64,000 nt of DNA from Chloroflexi bacterium AL-N1 (GCA_013122435.1 WYDT01000010.1:124001-188000); one strand, 5' to 3'; shown: positions 16,920-26,600, counted from the first letter of the stretch. Notes: generated by a model not told the origin, from the sequence alone. Translations and numbers: made by a program.

Positions 16920-17510
16920 CTAATAGGCAATTGCGTAGTGACCGGCGTATGATTGGTCGTATTGCTGAATATGTAGTTGTACCTGTGTGGTTCTATTGAT
17001 TAATGAACGCAACAGTTGTTCAAAACAACCACTGTAAAAATGCCAGACCGGTTCAGTCAGACCTACAGAAGATGCGTGTGCATGAATAATGGAGATCATT
17101 GGTGGTGATCCCAGCGTAAAACGGTATTGTCCACTTCCGACAAAAGTCCATGAATTCTTTTTGACTGCCGACAAGAGCAGCCAGAGCGCAATCCGGCGGG
17201 GTGCGATACGTAAGATATGTTGGGCAGGTTGTGGGATACGATGTTTGAGCAGGTAGAAGGCAGTGAGTTGACCAGAACGTCGCATGATAGAATGCATCTC
17301 GTGGTCTGAAAGCATCCCAGCTAGCTCATGGACTAAAGCATAGAAAGTCTGCTCTGCAATCATCTCATCGGGTGGCTCATCAAAAAAATAGGCATAGGGA
17401 GTCTTTTGGAGTGTCCGCGCTGCTTGTGTTGTCCCCTGTGCTTCTTTGAGTGCCTGTACGGTTTGAATAATTGCATTGGGGCCAATTTTTCCATATTCGT
17501 GTTTCACCAT
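16920..17510 (-). CDS. bchJ: BchJ-type bacteriochlorophyll protein with V4R (4-vinyl reductase) domain
   Basis: A 196-residue protein with the BchJ opening GKIGPNAIIQTVQAL, followed by helical sequence and a C-terminal V4R domain in which glycine- and cysteine-bearing strands end in VGLTEPVWHFYSGCFEQLL. BchJ was first described as an 8-vinyl reductase. Later work on other bacteria points to BciA/BciB for that step and to an accessory role for BchJ in pigment supply. The start is uncertain: AGGAGG lies only one base before ATG 17510, so GTG 17507 may be used. The longer frame to 17597 has no ribosome-binding site. It directly precedes bchE. Confidence 0.8.
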   Translation of the reverse strand: MVKHEYGKIGPNAIIQTVQALKEAQGTTQAARTLQKTPYAYFFDEPPDEMIAEQTFYALVHELAGMLSDHEMHSIMRRSGQLTAFYLLKHRIPQPAQHILRIAPRRIALWLLLSAVKKNSWTFVGSGQYRFTLGSPPMISIIHAHASSVGLTEPVWHFYSGCFEQLLRSLINRTTQVQLHIQQYDQSYAGHYAIAY

Positions 17511-17703
17511 GCCTCCTGTGATGTATTCCCTCAATGAACGTTTTCCAGAAGACATCTGAAAACGGCTGGGAACATCGGCAAGATTATCTATGTACAAGAG
17601 TGCGTCGTACAGACTGGGAACTACGTGTTTGAAAGAACATTTTTTCGCGCTGTGGAATCCCCTATACTATACCTGATGTGCTGAATTGTATAGTAGAAGA
17701 TCT

Positions 17704-17719
17704 CACAACTTTTGGTTGT
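17704..17719 (-). promoter_or_regulatory. Small inverted repeat upstream of bchJ
   Basis: CACAACTTTTGGTTGTG gives a 6-bp stem with a short loop in the 240-bp gap between the membrane protein gene (ends 17750) and bchJ. It may end transcription from the upstream gene or be an operator. No clear promoter hexamers were found beside it. Confidence 0.3.
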
Positions 17720-17749
17720 GATTTAGAAACTAGTGGGAATTTCTCCCAA

Positions 17750-18763
17750 TCAAAAAGAGTTTATGGATACATTTGATGATGGCTGGTCAGGAGTTTGTGT
17801 ATCAGTTATGGGATCTGCGGTGCGATCTGCGAGACGGGTTTGTAAATCGTAATAGAGTAAGGTAAAGACGATAGTGCCAACTGGGAAGAGCAGTACCTGA
17901 CCGATCAGAGATCCAACAAACACGATGAAAAAGGCCAGGGGTGTTGCAAAAGGGAACAGTCCCGTACTTGTGACTGACAGAAGGAATATGAGGGTGGTTT
18001 GGGAAGCCCATACATGCATGTAAGCAATACTCTTGGTGCATATGAGGGTCATAAGCGTACGCCAGAAACCGACACGAACCAACTGCCAACTTCTGCGATA
18101 ACTCCTCAGTATCCCGCCGTGTTCTAAGATGATAATTGGTGTGATAAAGAGCAAATGAACATAAACAAACATGATGATGAGGATGACAGGTAGCCAGAGT
18201 ACCTCCATCTCAAAATAAGTACTGAATGCTCTGATAAGCCGTTCAGGATCGTTCAAAATAAGTGGGAAACCAGTCACTACCATGGGCCGTGCAAAAAGCT
18301 GAACAGCAACGATAGCGATGAGACCATTGATGAGAAATGGCATGATAGTAGCGATGATGAGCAGACTTAGGCGCGGTATGATGGCAGGATAACTAGCGCG
18401 TACCGATAGTTGTTCCTGCTGTCTGATCTGCTTCATCAAGTGTGTTAGCAGACCAGCAATGATTGGGATAAAGAGGAGTTCTTGAATAACAAGGAGGTAA
18501 AATAACGTCTGCTGCAGTGGATGCATATTGTTTTCACCGATGACCAGAACCACTAAAAAGTCGAGTCGTGCACTCCATGTGACGGGCATGAGCGAAGTGC
18601 TCAACCAGCTTGGTCCGAGGATCAGAAATTGCATCATGGCCATGGGAATGTACAGCAGCGTGGTTATTCCGGCGAAGATGCCAAAGTGCGCCCGATAGAG
18701 CATGCAGGCAGCGTCAAAGAGATCGCCAAGCGACATGGTCTGTGGCTGACGCTGAGCTATCAT
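17750..18763 (-). CDS. Multi-pass membrane protein of unknown function
   Basis: A 337-residue protein with six to seven hydrophobic segments. The arrangement is a short amphipathic start (SLGDLFDAACMLYRAHFGIF), a first membrane helix, then repeated helix pairs, and an RSYRRSWQLVRVGFWRTL cytoplasmic stretch. That layout recalls the membrane domain found with glycerophosphodiester phosphodiesterases and related uncharacterised proteins. The C-terminus is polar. It stands 94 bp from the PHP gene and 239 bp from bchJ on the same strand. No catalytic motif is visible. Confidence 0.7.
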   Translation of the reverse strand: MIAQRQPQTMSLGDLFDAACMLYRAHFGIFAGITTLLYIPMAMMQFLILGPSWLSTSLMPVTWSARLDFLVVLVIGENNMHPLQQTLFYLLVIQELLFIPIIAGLLTHLMKQIRQQEQLSVRASYPAIIPRLSLLIIATIMPFLINGLIAIVAVQLFARPMVVTGFPLILNDPERLIRAFSTYFEMEVLWLPVILIIMFVYVHLLFITPIIILEHGGILRSYRRSWQLVRVGFWRTLMTLICTKSIAYMHVWASQTTLIFLLSVTSTGLFPFATPLAFFIVFVGSLIGQVLLFPVGTIVFTLLYYDLQTRLADRTADPITDTQTPDQPSSNVSINSF

Positions 18764-18856
18764 TCTTACCCGTGCTCCTCAGTGGTTTGGGTGTCAAATG
18801 GGTGCCGATGCCTGAGTCGCGCGCTAATATCATAATCAGTGCATTTGACCCAGACA

Positions 18857-21184
18857 TCACATTTCGCCATACTCTTCGAGCAATGAACGCCATTCGCCAC
18901 TTAGCTCATCACGACGTGCGGCATAGTAGACGTGGTCCTCGCCATTTTCGTCACGATATACAAGATCCACTTGACTACGCATTGGTCGCAGGTATCCGAT
19001 ATTTCCCCACCAGCGTATCTGGTCATCGTCGATGGTTAGATCTTTGAGTGACATGCGTGCAGCATATTCTCGTACAGTTCCCTCTTCGATATCTTGTAAT
19101 CGCCACGGCACGCTGCTTACTTCGCCTGTCCGCAGATTGCAAAATACAAAATGGTACTCATCGTTGTTGTCGACAATTGTTTTGAGAACTTCTATCCCGG
19201 TACGTGGTCGTGGGATACGAATCAAACCCATCCATGCATCGGTTACTTTTTCTCGCGGAACACCGGGAAATTCCTGTATCTCTGATCCGTTGACGTTCTT
19301 CATTGCAAGGTCAAATAGTGGTTCACTGGTACCATCACGTACGATTGACAAAATGCCACCACGACCACGCCAACGATATTTCCGTTCGCCCCACTGTCGC
19401 TCAAAGGGTGAATTCTGCTCATTCAAATCAGGAAGAAATTGAGGTGTGTCTTCTTCAAATGCAGGTGAATCCTGATCGATGGTCTCTGGTTCCTGGATGC
19501 TTAACACTCCACCCCAACCGTTGCTTAACCCCCAGTCTGAAACCCCAAAGAAGATATGGTCGATCGTTCCGTCGGCGTTTCGATGTACCAAATCATACTT
19601 CACACGATTGCCCTGGCGGTACGAGCGCCACACACCATATTGCCCACTCCAGTGCACCTGACTCTGCACATCAAGTTTGTTGTCGCGTACATCCTCAAAA
19701 CGATTAATGGCATAGGCCCATAGCCCCTGTGCACGGTCACGTGTGACACCTGCGGTGGTCCGCAGATCCCGTACCTCATAATGCCATGTGCCGTTCCGTC
19801 GTTGTGCGCCTACCACCTGCACGCCACTGCGGGGCAACTCTAAGGCCTGACCATTGTCAAGCGGAGAAGACACTCCTTGTGCAAGTGCTTGACGGCATAA
19901 TTGAATGATTTCACTGCGTTCTGCAAATATGGTGGCTCCGTCGCGACGTATGTAGGTAACTCCGTCCGCACATGTATAAGGTGGTGGATCAACCGCCTTT
20001 ACTTCTATACGAATCAGATCTCGGCCATCATAATTGAGGAGTTCCATTGACATGTATGGTTGTGGGGTGATACGTTCTTGCACATAGGTACGGAGCGTTT
20101 CGCTGGTCTGGTCAGGACGAGACACGCCTATAATGGTGTTTCCATCTTGTGAACAACCAATGATCAATAAACCACCACCAATATTGGCGAGTGCTGCAAT
20201 ATCTTTCCATGCGGTTTCAACCGCTTCTTCAGGGTAGAGCACTTGCCGATCACTGGGTGGTCCAACACGCAGGGTATCAATCTCCCACTGTTTCTGATCA
20301 CGTTTGGGAACACGAACACAATCGAAAGACTCTGATGTAAAAAGCGCTTTCACAGACTCAAATGAATTGTCCGGTATCAGTAGCTCGATATAGCGGTCAC
20401 CGACACCATGATAGTGACCATTTCCATTGTTTTCTTGCTTACGACGCAGGCGATGGGCATCAGATCCTTGAATGCAAAACATTCGCCGTTCGTAATGCTC
20501 AGTTCTCCCGTTGTAGAAGGCGGGTGATGTGAATTTTTCGTGGTCGGTGTAGTAGTTGACAAATTCCAGGGCATGAAGATGCGGGCTTTGCGTCGCTGCA
20601 ACGCGGGATTGACCACTGGTTCCCATACGTAGTGTTTCAGTGATAACCCCACTCGGACCATTTGCATGTGGTGCAATAACAATACCACCAGCGCGGTTGA
20701 TAATTTCGTACGCTTCAGTCACGTGCCGCGTGTTCGTTATTGAGCAGGAACCTGACTTGAGTTGTGCTGCTGGGATACCAAGTTGGAGCAGTGTTGCTTC
20801 GATCAGACTGATAGGCCAATTTGGACCAAAGATGCCTAGAATATGAGCCCCGTAGTGTGAGGTAAACTCAAATCCTGGGAGCACGGTAATTTTATCGAGC
20901 AAGCGACGATACTCTTGCAGATGGGCCTGTTCTTCATCTGAAAGCCGTTGAGCGCGTTCCAATGCCTCAAGTAACTCGATTTCGCGCTGCATCTGCTCGT
21001 ATCCGTGAACGGTGTTGTGATCAGTAAAGGCAATCACTTCCAGTTCACGCCGTTCAGCTTCCTGTAAAATTTCCAGATAACTCCGGTCTGGCTCTATATA
21101 ATCTTCAGATGCTGGTGTATGAATATGAAGATCAACACGAATCCAACGTTGATTTCCACGTTTCGTTTCTCCACTTATTCGCAT
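18857..21184 (-). CDS. PHP phosphoesterase domain fused to AlbA_2 domain, with large C-terminal region
   Basis: A 775-residue soluble protein. Residues about 15-290 are a PHP domain with the metal-binding motifs DLHIHT (His 20, His 22), FTDHN, PGFEFTSHYGAHILG, IAPHANG and GSDAHR, all present, so hydrolase activity on a phosphate ester or nucleic acid is plausible. Residues about 320-440 are an AlbA_2 (Schlafen-like) domain with ETAWKDIAALANIGGGLLIIG. The C-terminal 330 residues are tryptophan-rich with recurring segments (GLWAYAINRFEDV, DWGLSNGWGGVLSIQ, RWRGRGGILSIVRDG) and match nothing I know. ATG 21184 has GGAG 10 bases upstream; a GTG at 21238 is the longer option. It is apparently monocistronic. 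A nucleic-acid-related or defence role is inference. Confidence 0.82.
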   Translation of the reverse strand: MRISGETKRGNQRWIRVDLHIHTPASEDYIEPDRSYLEILQEAERRELEVIAFTDHNTVHGYEQMQREIELLEALERAQRLSDEEQAHLQEYRRLLDKITVLPGFEFTSHYGAHILGIFGPNWPISLIEATLLQLGIPAAQLKSGSCSITNTRHVTEAYEIINRAGGIVIAPHANGPSGVITETLRMGTSGQSRVAATQSPHLHALEFVNYYTDHEKFTSPAFYNGRTEHYERRMFCIQGSDAHRLRRKQENNGNGHYHGVGDRYIELLIPDNSFESVKALFTSESFDCVRVPKRDQKQWEIDTLRVGPPSDRQVLYPEEAVETAWKDIAALANIGGGLLIIGCSQDGNTIIGVSRPDQTSETLRTYVQERITPQPYMSMELLNYDGRDLIRIEVKAVDPPPYTCADGVTYIRRDGATIFAERSEIIQLCRQALAQGVSSPLDNGQALELPRSGVQVVGAQRRNGTWHYEVRDLRTTAGVTRDRAQGLWAYAINRFEDVRDNKLDVQSQVHWSGQYGVWRSYRQGNRVKYDLVHRNADGTIDHIFFGVSDWGLSNGWGGVLSIQEPETIDQDSPAFEEDTPQFLPDLNEQNSPFERQWGERKYRWRGRGGILSIVRDGTSEPLFDLAMKNVNGSEIQEFPGVPREKVTDAWMGLIRIPRPRTGIEVLKTIVDNNDEYHFVFCNLRTGEVSSVPWRLQDIEEGTVREYAARMSLKDLTIDDDQIRWWGNIGYLRPMRSQVDLVYRDENGEDHVYYAARRDELSGEWRSLLEEYGEM

Positions 21185-21888
21185 ATTTTTTGAGCTCCAA
21201 CATTTCAATTTTCCATCGTTAATTTCTGTCAAACTCACATTACTCAGGACTTACGTGGATTTTTAATACTCAATTCCTGTCTTTATCATCTGAGAAACCA
21301 CCTCCTCGTGGTTTATCGCTTGTATTCTATTTACGTTACATGGTAAGAATGCTTTGACATGTCAGGCCAACTCCCTCCTTTTTTAATATGTCCATTATCA
21401 TACCCTAAAGTGAGAGACATGGCAACGGTCTGAAAAAAAGGAAGACCGATTTAGCGTGCAATTGAGAAGCGCTTTTTATGGAAAATAAACCACAATATGA
21501 GCAGCAAAATGATGGAGCATGTGTACAATATACTACTTTGTGTAACAACACTCTGATCTTACATCTCTTCTCTGGAGCATTCCCCAATTGCGTTCACGCG
21601 GCGATATCCTCTTGACATAGCATACCCATAACGCGTATAGTGACTCAATTATTAAAACCTCCACAACCATCTTGAATAACGGTTAAGTAATGTCGCACAA
21701 TCCTGACACAAGTTGTTAAGTTACCTGAGGGTATCTGTTCAGGCGTGTACTGCAAAATGAGCATACATAAACGATCATCTCTATGCATCGAGTTGAGCAT
21801 CTTGGCAGAAAGCACAGATATATCGATACATTGTGTCGTGTGATATATCAGATGTTGTTCGTATCAGTCTGAAAGAAAGGAAGACCTT
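21185..21888. other. Divergent intergenic region
   Basis: It lies between the PHP-AlbA_2 gene (leftward) and the amino acid ABC operon (rightward). It holds a 7-bp stem hairpin AAACCAC ... GTGGTTT at 21296-21315, and the phrase CTCAGGACTTACG (21245-21257), which I associate with ends of small mobile repeats but which has no second copy here. The promoter at 21612-21641 is listed separately. No coding frame is convincing. Confidence 0.4.
21612..21641 (+). promoter_or_regulatory. Sigma70-like promoter of the amino acid ABC operon
   Basis: Perfect TTGACA (21612-21617), an 18-base spacer, then TATAGT (21636-21641). It is about 250 bp upstream of the solute-binding protein start, so the mRNA would have a long leader. 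Confidence 0.5.
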
Positions 21889-22896
21889 ATGGAAAGATTT
21901 GGTCGTCAAGTCGTGAGTTTGCTACTTATGTTGTTTGTCGTTGCATTAGTTGCTGCGTGTGGACAGGGGGGTACGGCTGAGGCCCCTGCTGGTGATGAAG
22001 CTGCTCCTGCCGATGAGTCCACTGATACAGATGCTCAAGATGAAGCTGCAGAGTCGGCTGTTGAGGATGCCGAAGCACCAGAAGGTGAAGAACCAGCTGC
22101 AGAAGAAGATGCGGCAGCACCAGAGGGCGAAGCTGATTTACTAAGTGCGGTGCAAGAACGTGGCACATTGCTTGTTGCCACGGACTCCAACTATGCCCCG
22201 CAAAGCTTCAAAAACCCCGATGATACATGGGAGGGCTTCGATATTGATGTGGCTCGTGAGATTGCTGATCGTCTGGGGGTAGAGATAGAATTCCTCGATA
22301 TTAGTTTTGATGTTGTCACTGCTGGCAGTTGGAATGATCGGTGGGATATCAACGTCGGCTCTATGACCGTGACACCGGAGCGTCAAGAGTCGCTTCTTTT
22401 TACTTCGCCTTACTACTACACTCCTGCTGCATTTGCGGTTCATGCCGACAGTACTGCAGCATCTATCGATGATCTGGCAGGGCTAACCGTTGGTGTTGGT
22501 GCTGCAACGACGTACTCCGATTATCTGGAGGGTGGACTGACACTTGTGGGTGAGGAGATTTTGACCGAAGCACCCGCTGCTGCGATCCAGGTGTATGACA
22601 CTGATCTTCTGGCCATCCAGGATCTGTCTTTGGGTGATGGTGCACGTCTTGATGCCGCATTGACGGCACTCCCAACTATTCAGAATGCCATTGATGAAGG
22701 ACAACCACTCAAGATTTTAGGCGAGCCGGTTTACTATGAGCAATTGGGTGTGGCGCTTGACCAGAGCAGTTCACTTGACCCACAGACACTCGCTGATGAG
22801 ATTTCACGGATCGTTGAGGAGCTGCGTAGTGATGGAACGCTCACCGAACTTTCCAATCAATATTACGGTGTTGACATAACAACCAAGACTGAATAG
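21889..22896 (+). CDS. Polar amino acid ABC transporter substrate-binding lipoprotein
   Basis: A 335-residue family 3 solute-binding protein that delivers amino acids to the permease encoded next. The signal peptide ends in LVAACG, with the lipidated cysteine at residue 24. Residues 25-80 are a low-complexity Ala/Glu/Asp/Pro tether. The binding domain starts at about residue 83 (SAVQERGTLLVATDSNYAPQ) and contains the family landmarks WEGFDIDVAREIADRLG and NVGSMTVTPERQE. The ribosome-binding site GAAAGGAAG precedes the ATG. The gene is followed by its permease and ATPase. The exact amino acid cannot be read from the sequence. Confidence 0.92.
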   Translation: MERFGRQVVSLLLMLFVVALVAACGQGGTAEAPAGDEAAPADESTDTDAQDEAAESAVEDAEAPEGEEPAAEEDAAAPEGEADLLSAVQERGTLLVATDSNYAPQSFKNPDDTWEGFDIDVAREIADRLGVEIEFLDISFDVVTAGSWNDRWDINVGSMTVTPERQESLLFTSPYYYTPAAFAVHADSTAASIDDLAGLTVGVGAATTYSDYLEGGLTLVGEEILTEAPAAAIQVYDTDLLAIQDLSLGDGARLDAALTALPTIQNAIDEGQPLKILGEPVYYEQLGVALDQSSSLDPQTLADEISRIVEELRSDGTLTELSNQYYGVDITTKTE

Positions 22897-23031
22897 CCCA
22901 ACTGCTACTGATTATAGTGGTAAAGTGAAGCTAGAGTGGTCGTGGGGTCGCTCCTTCCTTCACTTTACCTGATAACGCGCCCCTATCGGTTCAGATTAAA
23001 GATTATATTCCTCTCACAAAGAGATAGCATT

Positions 23032-23853
23032 ATGGTAGAAAAAGTCGATGGTGTACAGTCGCCTGTAGTGCAACGCCGCTGGCGCATACCGTTTCAGGTC
23101 TCACTGGTTCTCTGGTGGTGTATTTGGCTGGCGGTCCTGATTACGTTTTTTAGTGGGATATCTCTGGCCATTGGTCCTTTCACGATTCAGACCATTTCAT
23201 TAGATCTGCCATTTATTGGTGAATGGTGGCGATTTATCTCACAGGGTATCATTATCACCTTTCAACTCGCACTTCTTTCCATCATATGTGCTACCCTCCT
23301 CGCGTTGCTTGCAGCACTAGCCGGTATTTCACGTATCGCACCACTGGTTAGTCTGGCAGGTTTATATGTATCACTGATGCGGGGCACGCCGCTTTTTCTC
23401 CAGGTTATTTTTATCTATTTTGCATTGCCGCAATTAGGGTTGGTGCTTGATCCATTTCCTTCCGCAGTCGTAGCATTGAGCCTGAATTATGGTGCGTACA
23501 TGAGCGAAATTTTTCGAGCGGGGATTCAGGCGGTCAGTCGTGGTCAGCTTGAAGCAGCTTATGCGCTGGGTATGACCCCCTTACAAACGATGCGACGTGT
23601 TGTGCTTCCTCAGGCATTTCGGATTATCTTGCCCGATCTCGGTAATCAATTTATTGCCATGCAGAAAGACACATCACTGGTGAGTGCGATTGCATTACCA
23701 GAACTAATGGGGCGTGCACGGCAGGCTGGTGCGCCTAATCAGCGTTTGTTCGAGGCGCTGGTTGTTGCAGCGATCTGGTATTGGTTACTGACCATTATCT
23801 TTTCGTTTCTCCAGTCGCGTTTAGAGCATCGTTTAGCACGAAGTGATCGCTAA
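23032..23853 (+). CDS. Polar amino acid ABC transporter permease (HisM/GlnP family)
   Basis: A 273-residue inner-membrane permease. Membrane segments begin at about residue 22. The motif GAYMSEIFRAGIQAVSRGQLEAAYALG is the EAA loop that contacts the ATPase, followed by the usual VVLPQAFRIILPDLGNQFI. The ATG at 23032 follows AAAGAGATAGCATT; the frame is open back to 22936 but that stretch overlaps a leader and has no box. It sits 135 bp after the binding protein and 6 bp before the ATPase. Confidence 0.92.
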   Translation: MVEKVDGVQSPVVQRRWRIPFQVSLVLWWCIWLAVLITFFSGISLAIGPFTIQTISLDLPFIGEWWRFISQGIIITFQLALLSIICATLLALLAALAGISRIAPLVSLAGLYVSLMRGTPLFLQVIFIYFALPQLGLVLDPFPSAVVALSLNYGAYMSEIFRAGIQAVSRGQLEAAYALGMTPLQTMRRVVLPQAFRIILPDLGNQFIAMQKDTSLVSAIALPELMGRARQAGAPNQRLFEALVVAAIWYWLLTIIFSFLQSRLEHRLARSDR

Positions 23854-23859
23854 CAAGAA

Positions 23860-24624
23860 ATGGATGCAGCCATGCAAGATCCTATCATTCGTGTCATACA
23901 ACTGTATAAGCACTATGGCGTGTTAGAGGTGTTACGGCATATTGATTTTGCCGTTATGCCAGGGGAAGTAGTGTGTTTGATCGGTCGTTCTGGTTCAGGT
24001 AAAAGTACGCTGTTGCGCTGTATTAATTTCCTGGAGGAACCAGACGGTGGAACGATTAGTGCTGCTGGTATTACGATCCCTGCGGGTGAGCGTACCCGTG
24101 AACATCGTCAGCATATTATTCAATTACGTGAGCGTGTCGGGATGGTTTTTCAACAATTCAACCTTTTTCCACATATGACCGTACTGGAAAATCTTATTGA
24201 AGCACCAACCATTGTCAAAAAGATGCGGCGTGATGAAAGTATCCCGCTGGCAGAGGAATTATTAGCGAAAGTTGGGTTGTCAGAAAAGCGGGATGTGTAT
24301 CCGGGTAAATTATCAGGTGGGCAGCAACAACGGGTGGCAATCGCACGGGCATTGGCTATGCAGCCTCAGGTAATGCTGTTTGACGAACCAACCTCAGCCC
24401 TTGATCCAGAACTGGTGGGTGAAGTGTTGAACGTCATGCGCGATCTTGCTCGTGATGGCATGACCATGATTGTGGTTACCCATGAAATGGGGTTTGCCCG
24501 TGACGTGGCCGATCGGATCGTTTTTATTGATGGGGGCGTCTTTGTCGAAGAAGGTCCGCCAGAACAATGCCTGACAAATCCGAAAGACGAGCGCACACGG
24601 CATTTTCTTGAGCGTATTCTGTAA
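23860..24624 (+). CDS. Polar amino acid ABC transporter ATP-binding protein (GlnQ/HisP family)
   Basis: A 254-residue importer ATPase. Motifs: Walker [11 protein letters not shown]-loop [13 protein letters not shown], signature [15 protein letters not shown], Walker [15 protein letters not shown] and switch VTHEMGFA, all typical of amino acid uptake systems. ATG 23860 is used here; ATG 23872 is an equally good start and matches family lengths. It completes the binding protein, permease and ATPase operon. No strong terminator follows. Confidence 0.93.
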   Translation: MDAAMQDPIIRVIQLYKHYGVLEVLRHIDFAVMPGEVVCLIGRSGSGKSTLLRCINFLEEPDGGTISAAGITIPAGERTREHRQHIIQLRERVGMVFQQFNLFPHMTVLENLIEAPTIVKKMRRDESIPLAEELLAKVGLSEKRDVYPGKLSGGQQQRVAIARALAMQPQVMLFDEPTSALDPELVGEVLNVMRDLARDGMTMIVVTHEMGFARDVADRIVFIDGGVFVEEGPPEQCLTNPKDERTRHFLERIL

Positions 24625-24712
24625 GCGAATACGGACTGCACAAGCTGGATGCTATTCTTTATTACAAAGATACAAAATCGCGTTGCCAAATCCAGGAAGA
24701 GGTGGGTCTAGC

Positions 24713-24741
24713 TTGACAAAAAAGGGTGCTTCAAGTACACT
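24713..24741 (+). promoter_or_regulatory. Near-perfect sigma70 promoter with no gene directly downstream
   Basis: TTGACA (24713-24718), exactly 17 bases, TACACT (24736-24741). The nearest gene in this direction starts at 25208, so the leader would be about 460 bases or the promoter drives a small RNA. The rest of 24625-25207 shows only a short hairpin near 24945 and no reading frame that I trust. Confidence 0.5.
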
Positions 24742-25207
24742 GCGGATTATAACCCCGAAGTGCAGCGATAGCCTTCTAACCGTCGAAGATATGTGGTTAG
24801 GTATTACATTTGTCTTCCATCTCATTGTAGTAGAGTAGACGCTTTGTTTGTATTAATGTTGTGATATCAGACGATTAAGTATATCTCAATGTATGAGTAC
24901 CATTTCATACAGCTATGCAGGTGTCTAAAACAACTATACTATGCTGAACATAGCGATTCTTCGATACTATATTTCCTTTGCTGTACTATTGGGCTTACCA
25001 CATATCTATACCATCTGTAACGGGTGTTGAAAGGAGGTAAGCAGGCCCAAAGAACTGTCTGTCTTTATATCGGTCATTATCGTACGTCTTAAGTGACATA
25101 CCCTGGTAATGCTACATGGGTGGCCTCCTGGCTATAGTTTTGCCACGCGTCACTTGTCTTTCAATTAACAGATTCTTTCACATTGTGAAATAAAGGGGTA
25201 AAAGCAC

Positions 25208-26560
25208 ATGAAGCGTGCAAGTTTACTTCTCGTGCTAGCAATGCTAGCTGGCATTCTTGCTGCCTGTGGTGGTACGCCCGCTGCAGAACCAACAGAACCG
25301 ACACCAGCCGAAGAAGAAGCTCCTGCTGAGGGAGAAGGCACCGAGGAACCGATGGAGGACATGACCGAGGAACCGATGGAGGACATGACCGAGGAACCGA
25401 CGGAAGAAGGCACTGAAGAAGAGGGTGCTGAAGGTGGTACTGGTGAGTTTGAAGGCACTATCAAAATTGCCACACAAAGCCCACTTTCTGGCCCACAGGC
25501 CGCCATCGGTGTTGGTATTCAGCAAGCTGCTGATCTTGGTATTGAACAGTTGACTGCACCTCTAACCGACCTTGGTTTTACGGTTGAGTTGGCACCGTTT
25601 GACGATCAGGCTCAGCCAGAGGTTGGTACAGCGAATGCCAATAATATTGTCTCCGACCAAGAGATACTCTGTGTTGATGGTCACTTGAATTCAGGTGTTG
25701 CTCTGGCTGCGTTACCAATCTATGCAGGTGATGATCTGGTCATGGTTTCACCAGCTAATACAGCCCCGGCTGTCACCGAAGATTTTGAGAATGCTTACCG
25801 TATCGTCGGTCGTGATGACCTGCAAGGACCCATTGGTGCACAATTCGCCAATGAGACCTTAGGCTCGACCAGTGTCTATATCATCCACGATACAACTGAT
25901 TATGGCCAGGGTGTTGCAACGTTCTTCCAGCAAGAAGCAGAGACACTCGGTATCCAGGTGGTTGGTTTTGAAGGGACCGCAGAAACATCGGTTTTTGACT
26001 CCCTGATCACACCTATTACTGCCGCCAACCCCGATTTGATCTATTTTGGTGGGATTTACAGCCAGGCTGGTCCTTTCTTCAGACAGGCTCGTGAGCGTGG
26101 CATTCAATCTGATTTCTTAGGGCCAGATGGTATGGATAACCCTGAATTGGCTGAATTGGCTGGTGATGCTGTTGGTGGTATGTACTATACTTCCGTTGCT
26201 GCACCGGTAAGTCAGTTCCCTGATGCAGCCCAATTTGCACAGGACTATCAGAATGCGTATGGTGAGCCAGCGCCACCATTCTCCCCACAATCATACGATG
26301 CAGTCGGTATCTGTACCCAAGCTATTGCTCAGGCTGCCGAAGCGGCTGGTGGTGTTCCCACCCGCACACAGGTTCTCGAAGCCATGCAGAGCCTTGAGCC
26401 ATATGAAGGTATTACCGGCACCTACACATTTGATGAAGATGGCGATCCTGATCCAGGCACCTACTATGTGCTTCAGGTCAATGAAGCTGGTAGCCCCGAT
26501 GAATGGGATACGAACGAAGCTGCAGACATTATCGAAAGCGAACCGCCAACAGAGGAATAA
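25208..26560 (+). CDS. Branched-chain amino acid type ABC substrate-binding lipoprotein
   Basis: A 450-residue LivJ-like (periplasmic-binding family 6) lipoprotein. The lipobox is ILAACG with Cys 20. Residues 21-80 form an acidic Pro/Glu/Thr tether that includes two perfect 24-bp repeats. The ligand-binding fold starts at about residue 82 (GTIKIATQSPLSGPQAAIGVGI) and has the typical LSGPQ, VSPANTAPAVT and VYIIHDTTDYGQGV segments. The ATG follows AAAGGGG. A strong hairpin separates it from livH, as expected when the binding protein is needed in excess. Ligands could be branched-chain or other amino acids or peptides. Confidence 0.93.
   Translation: MKRASLLLVLAMLAGILAACGGTPAAEPTEPTPAEEEAPAEGEGTEEPMEDMTEEPMEDMTEEPTEEGTEEEGAEGGTGEFEGTIKIATQSPLSGPQAAIGVGIQQAADLGIEQLTAPLTDLGFTVELAPFDDQAQPEVGTANANNIVSDQEILCVDGHLNSGVALAALPIYAGDDLVMVSPANTAPAVTEDFENAYRIVGRDDLQGPIGAQFANETLGSTSVYIIHDTTDYGQGVATFFQQEAETLGIQVVGFEGTAETSVFDSLITPITAANPDLIYFGGIYSQAGPFFRQARERGIQSDFLGPDGMDNPELAELAGDAVGGMYYTSVAAPVSQFPDAAQFAQDYQNAYGEPAPPFSPQSYDAVGICTQAIAQAAEAAGGVPTRTQVLEAMQSLEPYEGITGTYTFDEDGDPDPGTYYVLQVNEAGSPDEWDTNEAADIIESEPPTEE
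25343..25400 (+). repeat. 24-bp in-frame tandem repeat in lipoprotein linker
   Basis: Two perfect copies of a 24-bp unit encoding EEPMEDMT (25343-25366, 25367-25390) plus a 10-base partial third copy. Being a multiple of three, slippage would lengthen or shorten the tether without breaking the frame. Confidence 0.85.
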
Positions 26561-26566
26561 GTAGGT

Positions 26567-26600
26567 ATGTACTGGCAGGTCACCAAACCTGCCAGTACAT
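26567..26600 (+). terminator. Strong intrinsic hairpin between binding protein and livH
   Basis: ATGTACTGGCAGGT and its exact complement ACCTGCCAGTACAT form a 14-bp perfect stem with a six-base loop, followed by GTTTTAT. It probably lets only part of the transcription reach the membrane and ATPase genes. Confidence 0.8.

Noticed and set aside
24742..24815. tRNA-Arg(TCT)-like stretch with CCTTCTAA
   Set aside because: The anticodon-loop-like CTTCTAA is not flanked by a pairing stem, there is no TTCGA T-loop and no acceptor stem. At best a chance similarity.
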